Positions 49,404-57,845 of a stretch of DNA of 57,845 nt are shown here, piece by piece. The number at the start of each line of letters is the position of its first letter. Within the stretch, counting starts at the first letter, position 1. The position numbers and the translations under genes are program-made. The stretch covers positions 1 to 57,845 of the forward strand of contig CAZJRQ010000014.1 in the NCBI GenBank assembly GCA_964548535.1, read 5' to 3'. Below the pieces are notes generated by a model that saw only the letters and a program-made list of their open reading frames with translations, did no database searches and was not told the DNA's origin. This DNA comes from CAZJRQ01 sp964548535 (lineage in GTDB: Bacteria; Bacillota; Clostridia; Oscillospirales; Ruminococcaceae).

Positions 49404-52400
49404 ATTACATGGGTTTAAATCTTTTCCCGATAAAATAAAGCTTGATTTTAATAAGGGTATTTCCGCAGTTGTTGGTCCAAACGGTTCAGGAAAGTCGAAC
49501 ATCGGCGACGCAATGCGTTGGGTAATGGGTGAGCAATCGTCGAAAACTTTGCGCGGCGGAAAAATGGAGGACGTTATTTTTAACGGTTCTAAAACTCGCT
49601 CTCGTGCTGGATTTGCACAGGTTACTTTGACGATTGACAATGACGATAGGGTGTTAGGGATAGATTCAGAATTGGTTTCTGTGTCCAGAAAATTGTACAG
49701 AAATGGTGACAGCGAGTATATGATAAATGGTTCGAATGTCCGTCTTAAGGATATTGTCGAGCTATTTATGGATACTGGACTTGGTCGCGATGGGTACTCG
49801 ATTATTGGTCAGGGAAAGATTGCTGATATTGTCAGCAGTAAGTCTACTGAGCGTCGTGAAATTTTTGAAGAGGCTGCCGGAATATCAAAATTCAGGTATA
49901 AAAAAGAAGAGGCTGAGCGCAAGCTTGTCGCCGCTGAGGATAATATTTCAAGATTGCAGGATATAATTGGTGAGCTTGATAGTCGAATTGGACCGCTTGA
50001 AAAGCAGTGTGAAAAGGCAAAGAAATTTCGTGTTTTTGATGATGAAAAGCGCAAGCTTGAAATTTCAGTTTGGACGCATAAACTTAATGAGTATCTAAAG
50101 TCACTCCAAGGATATCAAGAAAAGCTTACCTCACTTGACGAGCAATATACTGTTTTGACTGATGACCTTGATAAACTTGAGGATTCGATTGAGGATTCTT
50201 TTGCGATGAGTGCTGAAAAGTCGGCGTTGATTGATGAATTGCGTGAGAAAATTCATGCGGTTGAGCTTGAAAATTCGCAGGCTATGGCAAATGTTGCCGT
50301 GCTTGAAAATGATATTTCACATCTTGAAGAGTCAATATTGCAAATTGAAGAGCAAATTGAGCAGTCAAAAAGCTCAAAATATTTTATAGAAACTGAGCTT
50401 GAAAAAAGACGTTCAGATCTTGAAAATATTGCCTTAGAAAAAGAAACTTTCTCTGGTGAGATTGAAAAATCTGAGCAAGATTTTGCTGATATTCAGCTAG
50501 AATCTGAACAGTTTGACAAATCATTTTTGGATGATAATAATAAATTAAATGCTTTGTATTTGAAAAAATCTGAATATAGCTTTAAGCTTGAGGCGGCAAA
50601 AAACAGTAGCTTTGATGCACAAGAAAGCTTGAATTCTGCATTGTTAGAGCTTGAGGAGTTTGAAGAAAAATCAAAGTTTACTATGTCTGAAAGGCGTAAG
50701 CTTAACGAGTCTAAAGACAAAGTTTCTGAGCAGAAAACTGAACATCAAAATAGGCTATCTGGTTTTGCAAAACTGTTAGAATCAAAATTGGCTAAGCTTA
50801 AGTCGGTAGAGCAGTCTTTTAATCAAAATGATATTAAGTTGCGTGAAACTGTACAAAAATTAGGACTGCTTAGAGATTTGGAAAACTCTATGGAGGGTTT
50901 TGCATACAGTGTAAAGAATGTTATGAAAGCCTCCAATCAGGGTAGGATTTCTGGAATTTGCGGTTCAATTGCTCAGCTTATTACTGTTGATTCAATGTAC
51001 ACAGTTGCGATTGAAACTGCGCTTGGCGGTGCTTTGCAGAATGTTGTCGTTGAGAATGAAGATACTGCAAAGAGGTGTATGAGATTTCTAAAAGAATCAA
51101 ACTCTGGACGTGCAACTTTCTTGCCGATAACATCTGTTAGAGGTCAAACTCTTAATAACGCGCCGCAGGGACAGGACGGTTTTATCGCTATTGCAAGTGA
51201 GCTTGTTAAATTTGATTCTAAGTACAGCGGTGTTATAAATTATCTGCTGGGCAGAATATGTATTGTTGAAAATATTGACTTGGCAACTGTGATTGCTAAG
51301 AAGTGCGGATATAAATTTAGAATTGTAACTCTCGACGGTCAAGTTATCAACGCCGGAGGTTCGTTTACAGGAGGAAGTGTTTCTAACAAGACAGGAATAC
51401 TTACTCGTAAAAATGAAATTGAAACTTTGGAACAGAATAAGATTAAGGCTGAATTGCAGTTAGATACTTTGAAGACTTCAAAAGAGTCGTTATCGCAAGA
51501 GACTGCTAAGCTTTCGGCTGATACTGAAGGTGTTAAAGAGCAGATTGAAATTTTGTCTAAGGAAGAATTTCGTCTTGAAATGGAAATTAAGCGAGTGTCG
51601 GAATATGTTTCACAATATGATGAAAAGCTTGATAGCTTGGATGTAATCATAGAGAATTGCAAATCTAAGCTTACAGCATCAAGTGATGAAATTGATAAGG
51701 CTAATGAACTGTTAAGTGATACTGAAAATCAGATAAAAAATAGTGAAGAAAAAATTCAAACTTCGCAGAATGAACTTGCTGAAATGAAAAAAATGCGTGA
51801 AGAAATGTCGGCAAATTTGTCTGATTTGAGGATAAAGTTGATTGAGCTTAATAAGGATGAGCAAGCTTGCAGATTGTCTATTGAACAGCTTTCGTCAACT
51901 CTTGAAAATAATAGTGATGATGGCGGAAAGCTTACTGAGAAGATTATTTCTCATAAGAAGACTATCAGTGAAAAGCGAGTTCAGATTGAAAAGGTGAAGT
52001 CATCTACTGATGATTCGTCAAGCGTTGTTTTAGAAATTGAAAATAAAATAAGCGTTGCTCAAAGAGAGCATAACGAGTTTGACAGCAAGGCTAACAAGCT
52101 AAGGCAAGAACAGAAGATTAAAATGGACGAGAAAGAAACACTTTCTAATGAAGTTAATCGAGTTGCTGAACGTCAAAAATCTTGCACAGCTGATTTTGAT
52201 AAACTTGTTGCACAACTTTGGGATAATTATGAACTTACAAGGTCAGAGGCTGAGGAGCAGTCTGAACAGCTTGAGGATATTCAATCTGCAAACCGACGTC
52301 TTATTGAGCTTAAAACTAAGATAAAGAATTTAGGACATGTAAATCTAGGTGCTATAGAAGAGTATTCAGAGGTTTCTGAACGATATGAATTTATGAAGCA

Positions 52401-52947
52401 TCAATTTGAAGATGTTATGAAATCAAAGCATGAATTAAATGAATTGATTGAAAATCTAACTGATAACATGAAGTCAATGTTTGTAGAAAGCTTTGATAAA
52501 ATAAATAGTAATTTCAAATCTATATTTGTTGAGCTTTTTGGTGGTGGCAGTGGTGAATTAGTGCTAACTGACTTGAATAACGTGCTGGAATGCGGAATAG
52601 ATATTAAGGTACAGCCACCTGGCAAATTGATTAAAAAGCTTTCACTGCTTTCGGGCGGAGAGCAGTCTTTTGTAGCTATCTGTATCTACTTCTCAATACT
52701 GAAAATTCGTCCGTCACCATTTTGTCTGCTTGATGAAATTGAGGCAGCACTTGATGATGTTAATGTTACTAAATATGCACAGTACCTACATAATTTCACC
52801 GATACGACTCAGTTTATTACGGTTACTCACAGACGTGGTACAATGGAAGAGGCTGATGTTTTGTATGGTGTAACTATGCAAGAGGATGGTATTTCAAAGC
52901 TATTAAAAATGAGTATGGAAGATACTAGCCAAATCAAATTTGAATAG
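49384..52947 (+). CDS. smc: chromosome segregation protein SMC
   Basis: 1187 residues, full SMC length. Walker A GPNGSGKSN (31-39). Two long coiled coils (about 170-495 and 670-1020) flank a hinge (~500-665) with EGFAYSVKNVMKASNQGRISGICGSIA and GRATFLPI. The C-terminal head has signature LSGGEQSFVAICIYF and Walker B PFCLLDEIEAALDD. It forms the condensin ring that compacts and segregates the chromosome. Start ATG 49384 overlaps the previous gene with an AAAGGAAAG site. ftsY follows as usual. Confidence 0.97.
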   Translation: MYLKSLELHGFKSFPDKIKLDFNKGISAVVGPNGSGKSNIGDAMRWVMGEQSSKTLRGGKMEDVIFNGSKTRSRAGFAQVTLTIDNDDRVLGIDSELVSVSRKLYRNGDSEYMINGSNVRLKDIVELFMDTGLGRDGYSIIGQGKIADIVSSKSTERREIFEEAAGISKFRYKKEEAERKLVAAEDNISRLQDIIGELDSRIGPLEKQCEKAKKFRVFDDEKRKLEISVWTHKLNEYLKSLQGYQEKLTSLDEQYTVLTDDLDKLEDSIEDSFAMSAEKSALIDELREKIHAVELENSQAMANVAVLENDISHLEESILQIEEQIEQSKSSKYFIETELEKRRSDLENIALEKETFSGEIEKSEQDFADIQLESEQFDKSFLDDNNKLNALYLKKSEYSFKLEAAKNSSFDAQESLNSALLELEEFEEKSKFTMSERRKLNESKDKVSEQKTEHQNRLSGFAKLLESKLAKLKSVEQSFNQNDIKLRETVQKLGLLRDLENSMEGFAYSVKNVMKASNQGRISGICGSIAQLITVDSMYTVAIETALGGALQNVVVENEDTAKRCMRFLKESNSGRATFLPITSVRGQTLNNAPQGQDGFIAIASELVKFDSKYSGVINYLLGRICIVENIDLATVIAKKCGYKFRIVTLDGQVINAGGSFTGGSVSNKTGILTRKNEIETLEQNKIKAELQLDTLKTSKESLSQETAKLSADTEGVKEQIEILSKEEFRLEMEIKRVSEYVSQYDEKLDSLDVIIENCKSKLTASSDEIDKANELLSDTENQIKNSEEKIQTSQNELAEMKKMREEMSANLSDLRIKLIELNKDEQACRLSIEQLSSTLENNSDDGGKLTEKIISHKKTISEKRVQIEKVKSSTDDSSSVVLEIENKISVAQREHNEFDSKANKLRQEQKIKMDEKETLSNEVNRVAERQKSCTADFDKLVAQLWDNYELTRSEAEEQSEQLEDIQSANRRLIELKTKIKNLGHVNLGAIEEYSEVSERYEFMKHQFEDVMKSKHELNELIENLTDNMKSMFVESFDKINSNFKSIFVELFGGGSGELVLTDLNNVLECGIDIKVQPPGKLIKKLSLLSGGEQSFVAICIYFSILKIRPSPFCLLDEIEAALDDVNVTKYAQYLHNFTDTTQFITVTHRRGTMEEADVLYGVTMQEDGISKLLKMSMEDTSQIKFE

Positions 52948-52964
52948 AGATTGGAGAGAGTATA

Positions 52965-53870
52965 ATGGGATTTTTTGAAAAACTAAAAGCAGGTTTAAAA
53001 AAGACAAAAGACTCTATGATGAGCAAAATTGAAAGCCTTTTGAATTCTTTTACAAAGATTGATGAAGATTTGTTTGAAGAACTTGAGGAAACTTTGATTT
53101 TGTCAGATATCGGAGTAAATACATCGGTTAAAATTTGTGACGAACTTCGTGCAAGAGTTAAAAGTCAGGGTATTACTGATCCTATGGAAGTTAAAGATTT
53201 GCTAAAGGATGTAATTACTGAAATGCTTGGTGAAGAGCAACCTCTTGATTTGTCAACAACTCCGTCTGTTATTCTAGTAATTGGTGTAAACGGTGTTGGA
53301 AAAACTACAACAATCGGTAAGCTTTCATATCAGCTTTCACAAGAGGGCAAGAAAGTTATTGTTGCAGCTGCCGATACTTTCCGTGCTGCTGCGATTGAGC
53401 AGCTTGAGGTTTGGACTGAGCGTGCTGGAGTTGATATTATTAAGCATAATGAGGGTTCTGACCCAGCGGCTGTTGTGTTTGATGCTCTAAATGCTGCAAA
53501 GGCAAGAAATGCTGATGTAGTTATTTGTGATACAGCTGGCAGACTTCATAACAAAAAAAATCTTATGCAGGAATTGCGTAAGATTGCAAAGATTGTTCAT
53601 GAGCAAGCTGAGGGTTGTTCACTTGAGGTACTTTTAGCACTTGATGCAACTACTGGTCAAAATGCAGTAAATCAGGCAAGGCAGTTTAATGAGGTTGCTG
53701 ATATTACAGGCATAATTTTAACAAAGCTTGACGGCACCGCTAAGGGTGGAATTATTATTAGTATCACTGATGATTTGCAAATTCCGGTTAAGCTTGTGAC
53801 GGTTGGAGAGAAAATTGAAGATATTCAGCCGTTTAATTCACGTGATTTTGTTGAAGCGCTATTTGAATAG
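52965..53870 (+). CDS. ftsY: signal recognition particle receptor FtsY
   Basis: 301 residues with a GGAGAGAG site. A short N-terminal helical region, then the N domain (FTKIDEDLFEELEETLILSDIG) and G domain: G1 GVNGVGKTTT (107-116), AAADTFRAAAIEQLEVW, G3 DTAGRLHNKK, G4 TKLDGTAKGG and C-terminal GEKIEDIQPFNSRDFVEALF. The acidic A domain of E. coli FtsY is absent, as in most Firmicutes. It docks SRP-ribosome complexes at the membrane. Confidence 0.97.
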   Translation: MGFFEKLKAGLKKTKDSMMSKIESLLNSFTKIDEDLFEELEETLILSDIGVNTSVKICDELRARVKSQGITDPMEVKDLLKDVITEMLGEEQPLDLSTTPSVILVIGVNGVGKTTTIGKLSYQLSQEGKKVIVAAADTFRAAAIEQLEVWTERAGVDIIKHNEGSDPAAVVFDALNAAKARNADVVICDTAGRLHNKKNLMQELRKIAKIVHEQAEGCSLEVLLALDATTGQNAVNQARQFNEVADITGIILTKLDGTAKGGIIISITDDLQIPVKLVTVGEKIEDIQPFNSRDFVEALFE

Positions 53871-53935
53871 TGAGAATGATAGGATAGATAATGGGGAAAA
53901 ATAAACATAAAAAAATTCAGAAGGATGTGCTTGAT

Positions 53936-54508
53936 ATGAAACTTATTATTGCTAGTAATAATAAGGGGAAAATAAGAGAGTATAGACAACTGCTTGAACC
54001 GTTTAATTATGAGGTGTTTTCGCAAAGTGAGGCTGGTGTTGATTTTGAGGCTGATGAAACTGGCGAAACTTTTGCGGAAAATGCGGCTATCAAAGCAAGA
54101 GCAATTTTTGAAAAATTTGATTGTGCAGTTTTAGCTGACGATAGCGGGCTTATTGTCGATGCATTAGATGGTGAGCCTGGAGTATATTCAGCAAGATATG
54201 GTAATTTATCTACTGATAAAGAGCGTTCAGATTTAATTTTGAAGAAGCTGTTAGGAGTTCCAAATGACGAGCGTACTGCGAGATTTGTATGTGCTATACA
54301 TTTTATAAGTAAATGGGGCGAAGAGATTTCTGTTGAGGGTGTCTGCGAGGGAGCAATCGGACGTGAATCCGTTGGTGAAAACGGCTTTGGATATGATCCT
54401 ATTTTTATGTACGGTGAAGAAAGCTTTGCAGAAATTTCAGCTGACGTAAAAAATGAGGTATCACATAGAAATGCTGCACTTAAGCAGTTAATTGAAAAGC
54501 TAAAGTAG
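53936..54508 (+). CDS. rdgB: XTP/dITP diphosphatase (RdgB/HAM1 family)
   Basis: ATG 53936 (after AAGGATG) gives 190 residues. An ATG at 53891 would add a 15-residue lysine-rich extension without family support. MKLIIASNNKGKIREYRQLL (substrate loop SNNKGK), FAENAAIKARAI, ADDSGLIVDALDGEPGVYSARY, FGYDPIFM and VSHRNAALKQL. It removes non-canonical purine triphosphates. Confidence 0.94.
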   Translation: MKLIIASNNKGKIREYRQLLEPFNYEVFSQSEAGVDFEADETGETFAENAAIKARAIFEKFDCAVLADDSGLIVDALDGEPGVYSARYGNLSTDKERSDLILKKLLGVPNDERTARFVCAIHFISKWGEEISVEGVCEGAIGRESVGENGFGYDPIFMYGEESFAEISADVKNEVSHRNAALKQLIEKLK

Positions 54509-54520
54509 AGGTGATTTCTA

Positions 54521-55138
54521 GTGAGGAATAAGTCGCAGATTGCGTATAATAAAATAGCAAAAAATTATGATCAATCGTTTGACGGCAAGCTAACACGCAA
54601 ATTTCGCAACAGACTTACTCAGCAGATTGTCATTGATGACGAAGCGGTTGTTTTGGATGTTGCTTGCGGAAACGGAAGATTTCTTGAGGATATGTTCAAA
54701 ACAGTTAGGGGAGCAAATCCAGCCAATTTTTATGGTGTGGATATTTCAGGAAACATGATAAAACAGGCAAAAAAATTAAATCCAAAGTTTAATTTTAAAA
54801 GAGCAAATATAGAAAATTTGCCGTTTTATGATGATAAATTTGACGTTATTACAATGTCTTGCTCACTTCATCATATTGCTAATCCTCAGGAATTTTTCGA
54901 TGAGGTTATGCGTCTTTTAAAACCTGACGGTATGTTTGTGGTTACTGATTTAAGACTGCCGCCCGTTGCAAGGGAAGTGTGCAATTTATATCTTCCGCTA
55001 TCACCAAGGGGTGATTATAAATTTTACAGTATAAAAGAAGTTATTTGTTTTTTAGAGGGTGCAGGATTTAGTTTTAGCAACGGTGATATTGATGCTGAGC
55101 AATTTCCGTTTGGATATCAAATAGCTGCATTTAAATAA
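54521..55138 (+). CDS. class I SAM-dependent methyltransferase
   Basis: GTG 54521 with AGAGGTGAT upstream; 205 residues. Motif I VVLDVACGNGRFLEDMF, motif II GVDISGNMIKQAKKLNP, motif III NLPFYDDKFDVITMSCSLHHI and post-motif VMRLLKPDGMFVVTDL: the Methyltransf_11 (UbiE-like) fold. The substrate is not apparent. It sits tightly between rdgB and the YhbY-like gene. Confidence 0.85.
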   Translation: MRNKSQIAYNKIAKNYDQSFDGKLTRKFRNRLTQQIVIDDEAVVLDVACGNGRFLEDMFKTVRGANPANFYGVDISGNMIKQAKKLNPKFNFKRANIENLPFYDDKFDVITMSCSLHHIANPQEFFDEVMRLLKPDGMFVVTDLRLPPVAREVCNLYLPLSPRGDYKFYSIKEVICFLEGAGFSFSNGDIDAEQFPFGYQIAAFK

Positions 55139-55162
55139 TTAAAAATAAGGAGTTAAAAATAT

Positions 55163-55474
55163 ATGTTAACATCAAAGCAAAGAGCAGAATTAAAAGCATT
55201 GGCAAATCCGCTTGATTCAGTGTATCAAGTTGGAAAAGGTGGCGTTAATGACTCACAAATTGCACAGATTGATGATTATCTGCGTGTGCATGAAATTGTA
55301 AAGATTAAGGTTTTGGATAATTCACTATACACAGCAAAAGAAGCTGCGGCTGAAATTGCTGAGAAAATTAATGCTGAGGTTGTAACTGTAATAGGTTCAA
55401 AGGCAGTGCTGTTTAAGAGAAATGAAAAAGAGCCTGTTATTAGACTAAAGTCTGACAACAAAAAGAAAAAATAA
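55163..55474 (+). CDS. YhbY-type CRM-domain RNA-binding protein
   Basis: 103 residues with AAGGAG upstream. A single CRM domain: LTSKQRAELKALANPLDSVYQVGKGGVND, then LRVHEIVKIKVLDNS and VTVIGSKAVLFKRN with the G-x-x-G-like loop. CRM proteins of this kind associate with pre-50S particles. The order YhbY-nadD-yqeK-rsfS is the usual Firmicutes arrangement. The basic KKKK tail is natural. Confidence 0.9.
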   Translation: MLTSKQRAELKALANPLDSVYQVGKGGVNDSQIAQIDDYLRVHEIVKIKVLDNSLYTAKEAAAEIAEKINAEVVTVIGSKAVLFKRNEKEPVIRLKSDNKKKK

Positions 55475-55545
55475 GAAAGCGGGGATTCGTTCACGCTAGT
55501 TTGTGTGTTGTATGCAAATTTGTAGCATGAGCATAAAAACAAGTT

Positions 55546-56139
55546 ATGAAATCTATTGCTATTTTCGGCGGAACATTTAATCCTGTTCATTTGGGACATG
55601 AACATTTGCTAAAAGCAGTCTTGGGTGAAGACTTGGTTGACAAGGTCATTGTTATGCCTTCAAAAATACCTCCGCATAAGGAGGCTAATGATCTTGCATC
55701 TGAGCTGGACAGATTTAATATGTGCAAGATTGCTTTTTCAAATTATCGGCAGGTAAGTGTATCTGATTATGAGTTCTCAAGGAGTAATAAGAGCTTTTCG
55801 GTGTATACTATAAAGTACTTGAAAGAGAAATATCCTGAAGATAAGCTTTATTTTATAATGGGCAGTGATATGCTTTTGTCTTTTCATAGGTGGTATAAGT
55901 ATCAAGAAATACTTAAAATGTGCGGAATTATCTGTTTATCACGTTGTGATGATGATGGCAATAAGCTTGAAAATTATGCGGATAGTCTTCGTGATAAAAA
56001 TGAAGTGCATATTGTTAATGTTGAGCCATTTGAGGTTTCTTCGACTTTAATAAGAGAAAAACTTAAAAAATATGAGGATTGCTCTTGCTATTTAAATAAA
56101 AATGTTGTACAATATATAGAAGAAAATAATTTGTATTAG
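55546..56139 (+). CDS. nadD: nicotinate-nucleotide adenylyltransferase
   Basis: 197 residues. Nucleotidyltransferase motif IFGGTFNPVHLGHEHLLKA (residues 5-23), VMPSKIPPHK, YFIMGSDMLLSFHRWYKY and the SSTLIREKL motif, all NadD hallmarks. It makes deamido-NAD. The ATG lacks a recognisable ribosome-binding site (upstream GCATAAAAACAAGTT), unusual for this window; an in-frame stop upstream excludes an earlier start. The 71-nt gap before it has no clear structure. Confidence 0.94.
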   Translation: MKSIAIFGGTFNPVHLGHEHLLKAVLGEDLVDKVIVMPSKIPPHKEANDLASELDRFNMCKIAFSNYRQVSVSDYEFSRSNKSFSVYTIKYLKEKYPEDKLYFIMGSDMLLSFHRWYKYQEILKMCGIICLSRCDDDGNKLENYADSLRDKNEVHIVNVEPFEVSSTLIREKLKKYEDCSCYLNKNVVQYIEENNLY

Positions 56140-56156
56140 TAGAGAGTTGGCGATTT

Positions 56157-56738
56157 GTGGATAAGAAAATAATAGGGAAGTATAAAAGTTTTCTTAAAGA
56201 TAACCTTTCTAAAAAGAGATATAATCATTGTATAAATGTGGCAAATTCAGCTTTGATTTTAGCTAGAAAATATAATGCGAATGAAGAAAAATGTTATGTC
56301 GCAGGTCTTTTGCACGATGTTTGCAAGGAAATGCCGATTGATGAACAGTTTGAGTTTGTTGAAAAATCACCCCTTAAAGTAAGTGAGATTGAGAAAAGAT
56401 CTACAGTGCTTTATCACGGAATTGCTGGAGCTGAGTTTGTTCAGATAGAATTTGGAATTTACGATACTGATATAATTAGTGCTATTAGATATCATACAGT
56501 TGCTTGTAAGGATATGGATAGGGTTTCTCAAATTGTATATTTGGCTGATTTAATTTCTGATGACAGAGATTATAAAGATGTAAAAAGAATGCGTAGGATT
56601 GCTGAACAAAGTTTAGATAAGGCAATGCTAGAGGCCTTGAAGTTTTCAATTGTTGACACTGTGAAAAAGGATAATACAGTTCCATTGTCAACACTTGAAT
56701 GTTATAATGATTTTGCGAAAATAAAAAATTACAGATAA
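56157..56738 (+). CDS. yqeK: HD-domain hydrolase YqeK (Ap4A hydrolase type)
   Basis: GTG 56157; 193 residues. HD pattern with RYNHCINVANSALILARKY, VAGLLHDVCKEMP (metal-binding HD), LYHGIAGAEF and AIRYHTVACKDM, then YLADLISDDRDY. YqeK proteins hydrolyse diadenosine tetraphosphate symmetrically. It lies between nadD and rsfS. Confidence 0.93.
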   Translation: MDKKIIGKYKSFLKDNLSKKRYNHCINVANSALILARKYNANEEKCYVAGLLHDVCKEMPIDEQFEFVEKSPLKVSEIEKRSTVLYHGIAGAEFVQIEFGIYDTDIISAIRYHTVACKDMDRVSQIVYLADLISDDRDYKDVKRMRRIAEQSLDKAMLEALKFSIVDTVKKDNTVPLSTLECYNDFAKIKNYR

Positions 56739-56752
56739 AACGGAGGAAAAAT

Positions 56753-57112
56753 ATGAGCAATATTACTCAGGATGAGATACTAAAAACTATAGTTAAAACA
56801 CTGGATTCAAAAAAGGCTGAGGATATTCAGATGATTGGAATTAGAGATTTAACAATTGTTGCGGACTATTTTGTTATAGCAAACGGTACTTCGAATACTC
56901 AAACAAAGGCCCTTGCTGATGAGGTTGAGTTTCAGCTAAAACAGCGTGGTGTTGCACCTCTTAGAACAGAGGGTTTTCAGGGTGGCACTTGGATAGTTTT
57001 AGATTACGGTGATGTTGTTGTACACGTTTTCTATAAGGAAACAAGAGAGCATTATAATCTTGAAAGACTATGGTCTGATGGTGTTCATTGCGACGTTGAA
57101 AAGTACTTGTAA
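56753..57112 (+). CDS. rsfS: ribosome silencing factor RsfS
   Basis: 119 residues with CGGAGG upstream. KKAEDIQMIGIRDLTIVADYFVIANGTSNTQTKALADEVEF, then EGFQGGTWIVLDYGDVVVHVFYKETREHYNLERLW, the Iojap/RsfS family. It binds L14 and blocks subunit joining in stationary phase. Last gene of the yhbY-nadD-yqeK-rsfS group. Confidence 0.95.
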   Translation: MSNITQDEILKTIVKTLDSKKAEDIQMIGIRDLTIVADYFVIANGTSNTQTKALADEVEFQLKQRGVAPLRTEGFQGGTWIVLDYGDVVVHVFYKETREHYNLERLWSDGVHCDVEKYL

Positions 57113-57191
57113 AAAATTTGATGATTTTATAATCGTCTGTGAAATAGTCACTTGATTATATTATTATATATTAAATTTAGGGGGTACTGCA

Positions 57192-57662
57192 ATGGCTTAT
57201 TACGATGTTGGAGAAGGTTAAGGTATTTCTGTTGAAGAACAAAGAGAGGTTGACAGGCAATTTTTAATATCTTCGGATAAGGGTAAGGAGATTATTAAGG
57301 TAATCTCGATTATCTATATTATTGCCGCTGTATTATCACTTTTTAGTGGTAGTGACTCGATTATATACAGGATTGTGTCAGTTTCAATTAGTATAATTAT
57401 TTCTCTTAACTTGATGAACGGAAAGACATGGGCACGAATACTTATCATGATTTGCGTTGCTTTGTCACTTGTTGGAGCAATTATAGCTTTGGTGAGTGTG
57501 TTAGCAATAGGTGTTGGAGCTAAAATTTCGGGTGGTATTATGATTTTTGCATTTTTATCATTGCTGGTGAATTTGGCTATTTCAGGCGCATATACATGTT
57601 TTTTGTATTTTAATAAAAACGTTGATAATTATTTCAAAAGATGCAAAAACGCAACAAGGTAG
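57192..57662 (+). pseudogene. small membrane protein with an early in-frame stop
   Basis: ATG 57192 follows AGGGGG by 8 nt and reads MAYYDVGEG, then TAA (57219-57221), after which the same frame stays open: GISVEEQREVDRQFLISSDKGKEIIKV and about four hydrophobic helices (around 36-56, 60-75, 82-110, 115-135) to 57662. No ATG, GTG or TTG follows the stop until GTG 57375, which would lose the N-terminus and first helix. So this is a recent nonsense mutation (for example from GAA or CAA), a read-through product, or a sequencing error. Intact, it would be ~156 residues. No family recognised. Confidence 0.65.
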
Positions 57663-57703
57663 TTTTGTAAGTATAAAGTTAATTAATTACAGGGGGTACA
57701 ATA

Positions 57704-57845
57704 ATGGATAATTTTGAAAACAACAATGGAAATTTTGATAGCGTGAATAACAACAACGAAAATTTCGACAACGCTAACAATTACAACAATGGTAATTTTG
57801 ACAACGCTAACAATTATAATAACGGTAATTTTGACAACGCTAACA
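57704..57845 (+). CDS. N-terminal part of an Asn-rich tandem-repeat protein (cut by window end)
   Basis: ATG 57704 with an AGGGGG site like that of the preceding gene. The first 47 residues are almost only Asn, Phe, Asp, Gly, Ala and Tyr. After two irregular units (NFENNNG, NFDSVNNNNE) come near-identical 11-residue units NFDNANNYNNG. The 3' end lies outside the window. In this group such Asn-rich N-termini often precede small membrane domains; that is recollection, not evidence. The shared ribosome-binding site and spacing suggest it is co-transcribed with the broken membrane protein gene. Confidence 0.6.
   Translation, partial: MDNFENNNGNFDSVNNNNENFDNANNYNNGNFDNANNYNNGNFDNAN
57761..57845 (+). 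repeat. 33-bp in-frame tandem repeat, at least 2.5 copies
   Basis: Units at 57761-57793, 57794-57826 and a partial from 57827 encode NFDNANNYNNG with only synonymous differences. Repeat number probably varies between strains. Confidence 0.8.

Noticed and set aside
57375..57662. A separate 95-residue gene starting at GTG 57375
   Set aside because: The start is inside a membrane helix with no ribosome-binding site; the frame continues upstream to 57222 and aligns with the better start at 57192.
1..57845. tRNA or rRNA genes
   Set aside because: Looked for cloverleaf-like CCA-ended segments and rRNA core motifs in the intergenic spaces and recognised none; a covariance scan would be decisive.

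Overview
The window is a low-GC (AT-rich) Clostridia-type Firmicutes chromosome segment, most likely from a gut Oscillospiraceae/Ruminococcus-like organism. The basis is the gene order rnc - ELP3-like radical SAM - smc - ftsY, an infC-rpmI-rplT operon with an AUU start, the purine-rich Shine-Dalgarno sites, and the consensus TTGACA-17-TATAAT promoters. The genus assignment is inference. No rRNA, tRNA or CRISPR array was recognised.

Bases 1-12000 are accessory DNA. They open with the 3' end of a surface or toxin-like protein carrying a lysozyme-like domain and a small membrane-anchored partner. A decayed stretch follows, with a terminator, an IS200 transposase remnant and a 126-bp imperfect palindrome, and then an intact IS5-family element. 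Next is an integrative/mobilizable element: relaxase and MobC (minus strand), a candidate oriT region, and a small plus-strand operon (CHC2 primase-like, DUF3789-like, unknown, HU-like, 57-aa ORF). It also carries an AAA ATPase / subtilisin-like protease pair resembling IetAS, and a large serine recombinase. The protease gene is split by a -1 frameshift exactly at a T TTT TTC heptamer. The ATPase promoter is preceded by CGTTC repeats at 21-bp spacing.

Bases 12000-18830 hold an orphan small ORF, a geranylgeranyl-reductase-like flavoprotein and a broken WYL regulator. They end with a lactococcin-972-like bacteriocin cluster: secreted peptide, two tandem paralogous membrane-anchored proteins, a large integral membrane protein and an ABC ATPase.

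Bases 19000-36800 hold transport and signalling genes. First is a GntR (YtrA-type) regulator with an ABC-2 exporter. Then come a hybrid histidine kinase, an AraC-type response regulator, a cytidylate-kinase-like protein and the urea transporter operon urtABCDE, which ends in a receiver-kinase fusion. After these are a CorA-like channel, an EcsAB-like ABC pair and a putative metal exporter. The urt block, bracketed by two sensory systems, looks like a nitrogen-scavenging regulon.

Bases 37100-57845 are mostly housekeeping: a RelQ-type alarmone synthetase, a MoxR-like ATPase, infC-rpmI-rplT, a SpoU methyltransferase, dprA, topA, trmFO, plsX, rnc, a radical SAM protein, smc, ftsY, an XTP pyrophosphatase, a methyltransferase, a YhbY-like protein, nadD, yqeK and rsfS. 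The window ends in a small membrane protein gene with an early in-frame stop, followed by the start of an Asn-rich 11-residue tandem-repeat protein cut by the window edge.
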